Assembly (NCBI GenBank): GCA_937892995.1
Contig: CALBJS010000132.1
Coordinates: 1 to 19,788 of the forward strand
Reading direction: 5' to 3'
DNA from: an uncultured Peptococcaceae bacterium
Lineage (GTDB): Bacteria; Bacillota; Desulfitobacteriia; Desulfitobacteriales; Syntrophobotulaceae
DNA: 19,788 bases
Under the pieces are notes generated by a model. That model did no database searches and had not been told where the DNA came from. It worked only from the letters and a program-made list of their open reading frames with translations. The position numbers and the translations under genes were made by a program. Positions 1 through 6,322 of the stretch are shown here, in pieces; within the stretch, counting starts at the first letter, position 1; every line of letters begins with the position of its first letter.

Positions 1-80
1 CGGATGGCTTTGATCACCTCCATGGTTGGCTTGGATTAAAAATAGCTTCTAAATTAATATACTTGGAGATAACAAGATGA
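1..80 (+). CDS. 3' end of an upstream gene (partial, frame uncertain)
   Basis: The left edge probably cuts the end of a gene, but the frame cannot be settled from 80 bases. One frame ends ...ALITSMVGLD with TAA at 37-39, leaving 37 bases before arcC. Another stays open to TGA at 78-80 and ends ...GWLGLKIASKLIYLEITR; its stop would overlap the arcC start as ATGA, a common coupling arrangement. The bases after 40 are AT-rich and include the arcC ribosome site, which mildly favours the first reading. Carbamate kinase often follows the fdrA/DUF1116/DUF2877 genes of oxamate carbamoyltransferase in anaerobes. That would be a sensible neighbour, but I do not recognise this short tail. Confidence 0.35.
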   Translation, partial: DGFDHLHGWLGLKIASKLIYLEITR

Positions 81-1036
81 AAAAGAAAGTAGTTATAGCC
101 TTAGGAGGCAACGCTATTTTGCAGCCCGGCCAAAAAGGCACCTATGAGGAGCAGATAGATAATATTGAGGTTGCCTGTAGAGAAATTGCAGAACTTGTTA
201 AGAAAGGATTTCAAATTGTAATTACTCATGGCAATGGTCCTCAGGTAGGTAATATCCTGATTCAGAATGAAGAAGGGGCCAAACGGGTACCGAAAATGCC
301 TTTAGATGTCTGTGGTGCCCAAAGTCAGGGTATGATTGGGTATATGATTCAACAAAAATTAAGGAAAATTTTAATCCGAAATGGCTATAATAACGAAATT
401 ACTACCATAATCACCCAAGTAGTAGTCGATAAGAATGACCCATCTTTCCAAAACCCTTCTAAACCTGTAGGACCATTTTATAGTGAGGAAAAGGCTAAAA
501 TTGAAATAGCTAAAGGGGAATCCTGGATAGAGGATGCCGGGAGGGGATGGAGAAAAGTTGTCCCATCCCCAGAACCAAAAACTATTGTTGAAGCAAACAT
601 TATTAAAAAAGTTGTTCAAGATGAAGTAATCGTCATTGCTTCCGGCGGCGGTGGAATCCCCGTGGTTGAAGAAGGCAAGGATATCTATCTAGGGATTGAT
701 GCTGTAATAGATAAGGACTTAGCCGGACAAAGACTGGCGGTAGATATTGAAGCGGACATATTCGTGATTCTGACAGATGTATCGGGGGTTGCTATAAATT
801 ACAAGAAAGATAATGAAACTTGGCTAAGAAATATTACCCTAGACGAAGTAAATCTTTATGAAGACGAAGGACATTTTAGGCAAGGAAGTATGGGCCCTAA
901 GGTCAGGGCCTGTAAAAGATTTGTGGAGATAACTAATAAACCGGCAATTATCTCCTCTTTGGATAAGTTAGTAGATGCTGTAGAGGGTAAAGCCGGAACC
1001 AGGATTATCCCGGATGCAAGCGAGAAAACCAGCTAA
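77..1036 (+). CDS. arcC: carbamate kinase
   Basis: Makes ATP from carbamoyl phosphate and ADP, releasing ammonia and CO2; it acts in the cytoplasm as the energy-yielding last step of arginine, allantoin/oxamate or other carbamoyl-generating catabolism. The 319 residues are full length for the amino-acid-kinase-fold carbamate kinases (about 310). Motifs seen are ALGGNA (residues 8-13), THGNGPQVG (50-58), ASGGGGIPVV (188-197), GIDAVIDKDLAG (206-217) and GSMGPKV (270-276). The ATG is preceded by GGAG at a normal distance. No arginine deiminase or ornithine carbamoyltransferase is visible. The amidohydrolase, Xpt and purine-type transporters downstream point to a purine/ureide source of carbamoyl phosphate instead. 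A strong hairpin terminator closes the gene. Confidence 0.96.
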   Translation: MKKKVVIALGGNAILQPGQKGTYEEQIDNIEVACREIAELVKKGFQIVITHGNGPQVGNILIQNEEGAKRVPKMPLDVCGAQSQGMIGYMIQQKLRKILIRNGYNNEITTIITQVVVDKNDPSFQNPSKPVGPFYSEEKAKIEIAKGESWIEDAGRGWRKVVPSPEPKTIVEANIIKKVVQDEVIVIASGGGGIPVVEEGKDIYLGIDAVIDKDLAGQRLAVDIEADIFVILTDVSGVAINYKKDNETWLRNITLDEVNLYEDEGHFRQGSMGPKVRACKRFVEITNKPAIISSLDKLVDAVEGKAGTRIIPDASEKTS

Positions 1037-1060
1037 AACTGTTAGGTAATTGGATTCTTT

Positions 1061-1096
1061 AAAAATAGCCGTGGTGTTATTTCCTCGGCTATTTTT
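1061..1096 (+). terminator. rho-independent terminator after arcC
   Basis: A perfect 11-bp stem (AAAAATAGCCG / CGGCTATTTTT) encloses a 14-base loop, and the 3' arm itself supplies the T run. It starts 24 bases after the arcC stop. The A-run and T-run symmetry would let it work in both directions. It separates arcC from the next gene, which therefore needs its own promoter. Confidence 0.9.
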
Positions 1097-1166
1097 GCCT
1101 ATTTAAGTAAACGGAACTAAATACATATTCAGGCGTGTAATCTTTTTATTATACTAGGGAGGAATA

Positions 1167-2045
1167 ATGAATAAAGTAATTACACTTTCGACTGAGGCGT
1201 CAAAACGTTTAATTGCTAAGGCGATAGTGCAGATGCCGGAGGTACAGAGGGCATTTAATCGGGGCTACATAGCCCTTGCTCAGGGTAGTACATGTGGGTT
1301 TATTATCGAAGAACTATGTGGTTATGAAATAGTGCGTAGCCGATATTGTCGTAGCTATATATCATCAAAAGGCCCATGCCTTCTCAGTGCAGAGGGACAA
1401 ATCGGATTTACATTGTTTATTAATGGTGAAATGCTTACAGCCAAGGCAAAATGCGATAGTCTTGATGATAATGAGAACCTGAAAGCATATCTTAAAGAAA
1501 TGGAACCATCAGATGTATTTATTAAAAGCGGAAATGTAATGGATTCGGCCGGTGGGATTGCCTGTCTCGTAGAATCTCAGGATAATGGCCAAGTTCGGGG
1601 ACGAGATTATTATCCACCTGAAGGTGTCTGCACTATTATCCCAATGACGGTGAGCAAAACAATCCCCATAAATGTTCAAAGGCTTATTGAGATTCTCAAA
1701 GAAGAGAAGATTACAAAGGCTAGATGTAAGGCCGAACCTTCTGATATGATTAGTCTAACCGGTAGAATAATCACTGAAATCGAAGCTGCCCAAAGTCTAC
1801 TTGGTGTTAATATTTTGCCTATAGCAAGGGATGGTCTGGGGGCTAATAGGAGTTCAACGACTTTTCTACTTTCTGGAGACGCTGCAGTCGTAAATAATGC
1901 CTACAATTATTTATATAATCTTCAAGGCGAACCAAAGTTAACTGAAGTAGAGAATCTTGACTGTCAACATTGTCCGGCATATACCTTACACCGAAAGGAA
2001 GAAGGCAGAAGCAGAAAGGAGAGGTTTTTTGTTAGTAACCAATGA
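1167..2045 (+). CDS. conserved-looking hypothetical protein paired with the M20 amidohydrolase
   Basis: I do not recognise this 292-residue protein. It has no signal peptide or membrane segment, so it is probably cytoplasmic. Family-like motifs include GSTCGFIIEELCG (residues 40-52), VFIKSGNVMDSAGGIACLV (117-135), a PSD stretch near 191-193, and RDGLGANRSSTTF (221-233). The C-terminal part has CQHCP (266-270) followed by a basic tail (HRKEEGRSRKER). Eleven cysteines are scattered through it, including C43, C51, C61, C71, C266 and C269. AGGGAGG sits just before the ATG. Its last 17 bases overlap the start of the amidohydrolase, so the two are probably translationally coupled and act together. 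It follows a terminator, so a promoter should lie in 1097-1160; I see only weak candidates there. Confidence 0.8.
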   Translation: MNKVITLSTEASKRLIAKAIVQMPEVQRAFNRGYIALAQGSTCGFIIEELCGYEIVRSRYCRSYISSKGPCLLSAEGQIGFTLFINGEMLTAKAKCDSLDDNENLKAYLKEMEPSDVFIKSGNVMDSAGGIACLVESQDNGQVRGRDYYPPEGVCTIIPMTVSKTIPINVQRLIEILKEEKITKARCKAEPSDMISLTGRIITEIEAAQSLLGVNILPIARDGLGANRSSTTFLLSGDAAVVNNAYNYLYNLQGEPKLTEVENLDCQHCPAYTLHRKEEGRSRKERFFVSNQ

Positions 2046-3273
2046 GCAACGCATTAAGCGAGATATTGAGATCCTAAAGAAATTTACAGCTACCCCTGGG
2101 GCAGGTGTAACTCGTCTCTCCCTAAGTGACGAAGATCGGAAAGCTCGAGAATATCTAATTGCGGAAATGAAAGAGATCGGGCTTTTAGTTAAGATAGAGT
2201 CTCCGGGGAATATTCGGGCCAGGCTTAGAGGAAAGGAGCCTGAAAAACCGTTTGTAATGGTGGGTTCCCATATCGATAGCGTGGTCAAAGGGGGAGCATT
2301 TGACGGTGTAGCAGGAGTTATAGCAGCTTTAGAAGCATTTCGAACTATGCAAGAAAACAACATAGAAACTAGGCATAGTTTAGAGTTAGTTATCTTTATG
2401 GAAGAAGAAGGGTCAAGATTTGGTAGAGCGTTAATGGGCAGTAGTTTTTTATGCGGAAAGTTTGGGATTGATGATCTGGATAAATTTAGAGATAGCAATG
2501 GTATCACGCTCAAAGAGGCTAATGTTGCTTTAGGCCTTGATGTCGATAGACCTATAAAGAGGCTCCAACCAGATGAAGTAAAAGCAATGTTGGAATTACA
2601 TGTGGAGCAAAGTGTGGTTCTTGATAACCAAGGGATACCGCTTGGTATTATTGAAGGAATTGCGGGAGTTAGGTGGTTAGAAGTAACTCTAAGAGGAGTC
2701 GCTGATCATGCCGGGGCAACTCCAATGTCTTTTAGACAAGATGCTTTAAGAGGTGCGGCGACGGTTATAGCGGCGATTCCCAGCATAATAAATAGTTCAG
2801 GAAGTCCTCATACGGTAAGCACAGTTGGGAAGCTTGAATGTAATCCTAATGTGACCAATGTTATTCCCGGAGAAGTAAAATTTACTATTGATATTAGAGA
2901 TATTGATAAAGAAGGTATAGAAAAAGTTACTTCTAAAGTTAAGGAATTTGTAAAGAAGGTGGCCAAAGATAACGGATTAAATCATGAAATAAGCATTAAG
3001 GGTGATAATGCTCCGGTATATTTATCGAAGAAAGTACTTAATGTTATTGAAGAGGAGGCCCAAAAGGCTGATTTTCAGTATTTAAAAATGATAAGTGGAG
3101 CAGCTCATGATTCAATGGTCTTAAGTGAGCTAACTGATGTTGGGATGATTTTTGTTCCAAGTATTAATGGCCGAAGCCATTGTCCGGAAGAAAAAACAAA
3201 TTACCGGGATATTAAGCTAGGTGCGGATTTATTATTGTATTCTCTGCTTCGACTTGCCGAACGAATAGTATAA
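2029..3273 (+). CDS. M20-family amidohydrolase (allantoate amidohydrolase / N-carbamoyl-L-amino-acid hydrolase type)
   Basis: A two-metal M20 hydrolase that removes a carbamoyl or ureido group from an N-carbamoyl substrate, releasing ammonia and CO2 in the cytoplasm. The start chosen is TTG at 2029, with AGGAG at 2017-2021 seven bases upstream. The longer frame from 1957 adds 24 residues read through the preceding gene and lacks a ribosome site. The resulting 414 residues match the family's usual length. Expected metal ligands are visible: H81 and D92 (GSHIDS...FDGVAG), E127 (EEEGSRF), H191 (LELHVEQ) and H360 (GAAHDS). The substrate-site loops DHAGATPMSFR and GRSHCPEE are also present. Allantoate, ureidoglycolate, N-carbamoyl amino acids and beta-ureidopropionate are all possible; the purine context favours allantoate. 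It overlaps the upstream gene by 17 bases. Confidence 0.93.
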   Translation: MLVTNEQRIKRDIEILKKFTATPGAGVTRLSLSDEDRKAREYLIAEMKEIGLLVKIESPGNIRARLRGKEPEKPFVMVGSHIDSVVKGGAFDGVAGVIAALEAFRTMQENNIETRHSLELVIFMEEEGSRFGRALMGSSFLCGKFGIDDLDKFRDSNGITLKEANVALGLDVDRPIKRLQPDEVKAMLELHVEQSVVLDNQGIPLGIIEGIAGVRWLEVTLRGVADHAGATPMSFRQDALRGAATVIAAIPSIINSSGSPHTVSTVGKLECNPNVTNVIPGEVKFTIDIRDIDKEGIEKVTSKVKEFVKKVAKDNGLNHEISIKGDNAPVYLSKKVLNVIEEEAQKADFQYLKMISGAAHDSMVLSELTDVGMIFVPSINGRSHCPEEKTNYRDIKLGADLLLYSLLRLAERIV

Positions 3274-3300
3274 GGCCTCCGATTTTAGCAATGTTCCTCC

Positions 3301-3336
3301 AGGATATGCTTAGTAACGCTCAGAATAACATATCCT
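3301..3336 (+). terminator. possible terminator between convergent genes
   Basis: An 8-bp perfect inverted repeat (AGGATATG / CATATCCT) with a 20-base loop lies 27 bases after the amidohydrolase stop and is followed by TTTAT. It overlaps the last codons and stop of the convergent permease. An outer GGCCT (3274-3278) could pair with AGGCC (3342-3346). The T tract is short and the loop long, so this is a weak call. Confidence 0.3.
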
Positions 3337-4627
3337 TTATAAGGCCAGGCTTTTCTTCTTTTGGTTTTCTTAAAAGAACATGCTCAAGAATTAAGCAGAT
3401 TAAGGCACCGGCAATGACACCATTACCTAGAATATTGGCTATCCAAATAGGCATATTACGTAAGGTTTCTGCAGGAGCTAGCATTAGGCCGATACCTGTT
3501 AAGAGACTTAAGCCTATGACGAAGGCATCTCTATTATCTAAAGAACAACGAGTGAAATCCCGAAGAGCATAGATTATTAAGGGGCTGGCTGAGACGATTA
3601 AGACCGCATTGGCGATCGAAGGAGGTATATGGGCGATAAAGCTTCCTATCGCTGGGAAAATTCCTAATCCTATATAGATAAGGCATCCTATTATGAAGGG
3701 TAAGCGATCTTTTATCCCAGTTAAAGCAACCAGACCTACGGAGGTTGCATAAGGGATAGTACCTACGGAACCAATTAGGCCGGCCAGAAAATCAGAAAAT
3801 CCCGAAACTATAAGACCCCGATCATAGCGTTTCTTGGGTAAATCAGCTTGAATAGTGTTTTGCATGGCGTTCATGCTGATCACAGCGTTAGGAATCAAGA
3901 CCAGTCCTAAAAGAACCAAGGGGATAATTACGTCCGGGTTAAAGGTGGGAGTTCCCCAAGGAAATAGTTGAGGGAGCATTATGAAGGGAGTATCATTTAA
4001 GGAATTTTCGACGGGAAGGGCCGGGAATTTACCTAGGCGATAGATTAACCAGCCCACTGCTATTCCCATGATAATGGCCACTGTTCTTAAGAGTCCTTTA
4101 CCTCGTAAGGATAAAGTTACTATTACGGCAATCACGACGCAGGGGATAAGCAACAGTTTTGCCCCTAAAGTTGTTTCCGCAAGACCGGCAAAGATGCCCT
4201 TAACTCCTATACCTCCTATCTGTAAGGCTATGAGCATTAATACCGTACCTGTTATCGTCGGGGTAAAAAAGGATAGCATTCGCCGCAGAATTCCCAGACC
4301 TCCCAGGATGATAAGGATAATACCTGCGATTAACATAGCTCCCTGAAGGTCGGTTCTTAAAGTAGCCATACTGCCCCCAGTATCACCAGTAACTGTTGCT
4401 AAGACAATAAAGGCTGCACACCAAGGTGCCGCTGGGCCTTCAATAAGCAAGAAGCGGTGTCCGAAAATAACTTGCAACAAACTTGCAATTCCTGTTAAAA
4501 GAAATAGCCTTTGAATGAGAGTGGCTATTTCTAATGGGTTAAGTTGCAGGGCGTGTCCTACGATGGGAATAGTTAATAAGATACCTACATTATAGATAAC
4601 CCATTGTAATCCATATATTAAATGCAA
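3320..4627 (-). CDS. NCS2-family permease (purine/uracil-xanthine type)
   Basis: An integral membrane transporter of 435 residues with about 12-14 hydrophobic segments, probably a proton-driven importer of a nucleobase or related ureide. The start is TTG at 4627, with GGAGG nine bases upstream and an in-frame TAA directly before it, so no longer start is possible. Family features include the GHRFLLIEGPAAPWCA region (residues 56-71) and the NAMQNTIQADL and PYATSVGLVALTG segments. The last corresponds to the NCS2 signature, but the usual Gln-Asn (or Glu-Asn) before V/I-G is Thr295-Ser296 here, so the substrate may not be a standard nucleobase. It lies 99 bases downstream of the cysteine-rich membrane gene on the same strand and is probably co-transcribed with it. 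It converges on the amidohydrolase. Confidence 0.88.
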   Translation of the reverse strand: MHLIYGLQWVIYNVGILLTIPIVGHALQLNPLEIATLIQRLFLLTGIASLLQVIFGHRFLLIEGPAAPWCAAFIVLATVTGDTGGSMATLRTDLQGAMLIAGIILIILGGLGILRRMLSFFTPTITGTVLMLIALQIGGIGVKGIFAGLAETTLGAKLLLIPCVVIAVIVTLSLRGKGLLRTVAIIMGIAVGWLIYRLGKFPALPVENSLNDTPFIMLPQLFPWGTPTFNPDVIIPLVLLGLVLIPNAVISMNAMQNTIQADLPKKRYDRGLIVSGFSDFLAGLIGSVGTIPYATSVGLVALTGIKDRLPFIIGCLIYIGLGIFPAIGSFIAHIPPSIANAVLIVSASPLIIYALRDFTRCSLDNRDAFVIGLSLLTGIGLMLAPAETLRNMPIWIANILGNGVIAGALICLILEHVLLRKPKEEKPGLIKDMLF

Positions 4628-4726
4628 TTATTGCTACCTCCACGATATAATAAGAAGTGCTTCTCATTCATCTAAAGTCTTTATAGAGTGATTTTTTTGC
4701 CTGTCGCTAAGAAGTTATTGTTTGTT

Positions 4727-5476
4727 CTATGCTTTATTTATTTGGGGACTACTCTTGGGCTCGGAAGAAGGGATTCTAGAGAGCTGTTTTTTACATTTAG
4801 TTAGGCAGTATGTACATCTGAGGTTTAAATTGGAGATTTCGGAGAAGCGTTCCGGGTATTTGTAATGCTGGTATTCCCATTGTATGAGGATTATTAACGA
4901 AACAACTACCAGACTGTAAGTCCAGAAGGAAGGGATGAAGATCAGAGGTGAGATGTACATAAACTGTCCCCAATTATAGATTCTACAGGCGTTACAGCAT
5001 TTATTTCTAACAATCCAGGAACGAAAAGGACACCAGATATTAATACAAACCTGATCGGAAAAATAGAAAAATATCATAATTAAAAAAAGATGCGTTTTAG
5101 CAATCAATTCCTTAAAGTAAACATAGCCTATTCCTGAGAGGAGAGTAAACCATAGAATTAAAACCAGCAATGCTCGACGGTTATATTTTTCCGTATTTTT
5201 TATTAATGCTTCCTTGTTATAATCTGCTTGGCGATAGTTCCTAGCGTAAACTTTTCCACAACCAAGGTAAAGACTGAAGCGAGGAATAAAAAAGAGAATC
5301 AACTCCGTAAAAAGAAAAAACCAAAGAAGCTGGTAAACTTTTAGATGACCAATATCCATGAAGAAAAGGTTTTCAAGTATGGTGATATCATACAAGGTAA
5401 GGATTAACGTCCCAAGAAAGACTATAGTTCGCAAGATAAGCTTTTTTTGATTAATTGTCGCTACTGGAGAATTCAT
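4727..5476 (-). CDS. cysteine-rich membrane protein, function unknown
   Basis: A 249-residue protein with about six hydrophobic segments (roughly 13-36, 46-64, 102-120, 126-142, 172-182, 184-199). It has nine cysteines, eight of them in two clusters: C144-x4-C149...C160-C161-x2-C164 between membrane segments, and C221-x2-C224-x3-C228 in the soluble C-terminal tail. The clusters look like metal or iron-sulfur binding sites, as in membrane electron-transfer or maturation proteins, but I cannot place it in a named family. The ATG is preceded by GGAGG ten bases upstream and by a good divergent promoter. It is the first gene of a minus-strand unit with the NCS2 permease and is transcribed away from xpt, so it probably serves purine uptake or oxidation. 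Confidence 0.8.
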   Translation of the reverse strand: MNSPVATINQKKLILRTIVFLGTLILTLYDITILENLFFMDIGHLKVYQLLWFFLFTELILFFIPRFSLYLGCGKVYARNYRQADYNKEALIKNTEKYNRRALLVLILWFTLLSGIGYVYFKELIAKTHLFLIMIFFYFSDQVCINIWCPFRSWIVRNKCCNACRIYNWGQFMYISPLIFIPSFWTYSLVVVSLIILIQWEYQHYKYPERFSEISNLNLRCTYCLTKCKKQLSRIPSSEPKSSPQINKA

Positions 5477-5498
5477 GCTTTCATAACCTCCAATCTTT

Positions 5499-5528
5499 AT
5501 TATAGCCTTGATTACCAGCCGGAATCAA
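5499..5528 (-). promoter_or_regulatory. sigma-A-type promoter of the minus-strand membrane gene/permease unit
   Basis: On the minus strand, TTGATT (5528-5523) and a perfect TATAAT (5504-5499) are separated by 18 bases. Transcription would start near 5492, about 15 bases before the start codon, so the 5' leader is very short and just contains GGAGG. Confidence 0.65.
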
Positions 5529-5529
5529 G
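5507..5529. promoter_or_regulatory. inverted repeat over the -35 of the minus-strand promoter (candidate operator)
   Basis: CTTGATT and AATCAAG form perfect 7-bp arms separated by nine bases. The right arm is the -35 box of the minus-strand promoter and the left arm lies in its spacer. A protein bound here would block RNA polymerase. No regulator for it is obvious in the window. Confidence 0.4.
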
Positions 5530-5591
5530 CAAAAACCAGTGTAATGCTATCAAAACAACGCTTCCGAATAATTGATTAAGATCTTTGACTT

Positions 5592-5603
5592 TTGTTCGAA
5601 AAA
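5592..5603. promoter_or_regulatory. PurBox-like repeat 1 upstream of the xpt promoter
   Basis: TTGTTCGAAAAA; its reverse complement TTTTTCGAACAA resembles the Bacillus PurR box (AWWWCCGAACWWT, one C missing). It lies just upstream of the xpt -35 box and is repeated in the same orientation 55 bases downstream. Confidence 0.45.
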
Positions 5604-5608
5604 TATAA

Positions 5609-5637
5609 TTGAAAAAAAGTAGTGATGTCTCTATAAT
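5609..5637 (+). promoter_or_regulatory. sigma-A-type promoter of the xpt/BMP-transporter operon
   Basis: TTGAAA (5609-5614), a 17-base spacer and a perfect TATAAT (5632-5637). Transcription would start near 5644, about 37 bases before the xpt ATG. The promoter is bracketed by two identical PurBox-like 12-mers. No purine riboswitch core is visible in the leader, which is too short to hold one. Confidence 0.75.
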
Positions 5638-5646
5638 AAGTTTAGG

Positions 5647-5658
5647 TTGTTCGAAAAA
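5647..5658. promoter_or_regulatory. PurBox-like repeat 2 at the xpt transcription start
   Basis: Identical to the 12-mer at 5592-5603 (TTGTTCGAAAAA) and in the same orientation. It sits about 3-14 bases downstream of the predicted transcription start, a position suited to repression. Confidence 0.45.
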
Positions 5659-5680
5659 AATCGATATAAAGGGAAAAGGC

Positions 5681-6256
5681 ATGGAATTACTAAAAAGACG
5701 CATTTGTGATAGTGGCCGAGCAATTGGGAATGATATACTCAAAGTTGATAGTTTTCTTAATCATCAGCTGGATGTACAATTATTCCAAGAAATAGGCAAG
5801 GAATTTCAAAGGAGATTTAGAACAGAAAGAATAACGAAAATACTCACCGTAGAGGCCTCCGGAATAGGGGTAGCCTGTATTACTGCTCAATATTTTAACA
5901 ATGTTCCGGTTGTCTTCGCTAAGAAGTCTACTGCCAAAAACTTAAATGCTGAGGTCTATGAAAGTAATGTTTATTCTTTTACCAAGGGTGCTCATTATAT
6001 TATCCGAGTGGATAAGAAATACTTAAAAGCAGAAGATAATGTACTCATTATCGATGATTTTTTAGCTAATGGCAAAGCAGTCTTAGGATTATTAGACCTT
6101 TGCAGACAGGCCGGAGCCCACGCAGTCGGTGTAGGTATCGTAATTGAAAAGAGTTTTCAGGAAGGTAGAGGGGCAGTTCTTAAAGAAAATATTAGATTGG
6201 AATCTCTAGCTCGGATTAAATCTTTAAAAGAAGGAAAAATTATTTTCATGGACTAA
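5681..6256 (+). CDS. xpt: xanthine phosphoribosyltransferase
   Basis: Joins xanthine to PRPP to give XMP and pyrophosphate, a cytoplasmic purine salvage step. The 191 residues match the length of Bacillus Xpt (about 194), and whole segments resemble what I recall of it: KVDSFLNHQLD (21-31), VPVVFAKKS (75-83), VYSFTKG (97-103), the PRPP loop VLIIDDFLANG (121-131), GIVIEKSFQ (152-160) and ESLARIKSL (174-182). The start is ATG at 5681 with AAAGGG seven bases upstream. A longer frame from 5609 would begin inside the promoter and is rejected. It is the first gene of the transcript and is followed after 66 bases by the BMP lipoprotein gene with no terminator, tying salvage to uptake. Confidence 0.95.
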   Translation: MELLKRRICDSGRAIGNDILKVDSFLNHQLDVQLFQEIGKEFQRRFRTERITKILTVEASGIGVACITAQYFNNVPVVFAKKSTAKNLNAEVYESNVYSFTKGAHYIIRVDKKYLKAEDNVLIIDDFLANGKAVLGLLDLCRQAGAHAVGVGIVIEKSFQEGRGAVLKENIRLESLARIKSLKEGKIIFMD

Positions 6257-6322
6257 TTTAATTGGTTTATGAAAATTTTATAAAAATAATAAATCAAATA
6301 TCATTTAGGGAGGAAAAATTAA

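Noticed and set aside
1095..1123. TTGCCT-N17-TAAATA as promoter of the 292-residue protein
   Set aside because: Only half of the -10 box matches and the -35 begins in the terminator arm; too weak to list as a feature.
1957..2028. N-terminal extension of the M20 hydrolase from ATG 1957
   Set aside because: It would overlap the upstream gene by 89 bases without a ribosome site; TTG 2029 has a well-placed AGGAG and gives the family length.
1986..2513. 175-residue minus-strand reading frame
   Set aside because: It is the antisense shadow of the M20 hydrolase; low-complexity Ser/Leu/Pro-rich composition and no ribosome site.
5480..5680. Guanine/xanthine riboswitch before xpt
   Set aside because: The predicted leader is only about 37 bases and lacks the purine-aptamer core (TATAAT-like P1 with conserved loop pairs); the perfect TATAAT fits as a -10 box.
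5609..5680. N-terminal extension of Xpt starting at TTG 5609
   Set aside because: It begins in the -35 box, has no ribosome site, and Bacillus Xpt starts at the residue encoded by ATG 5681.
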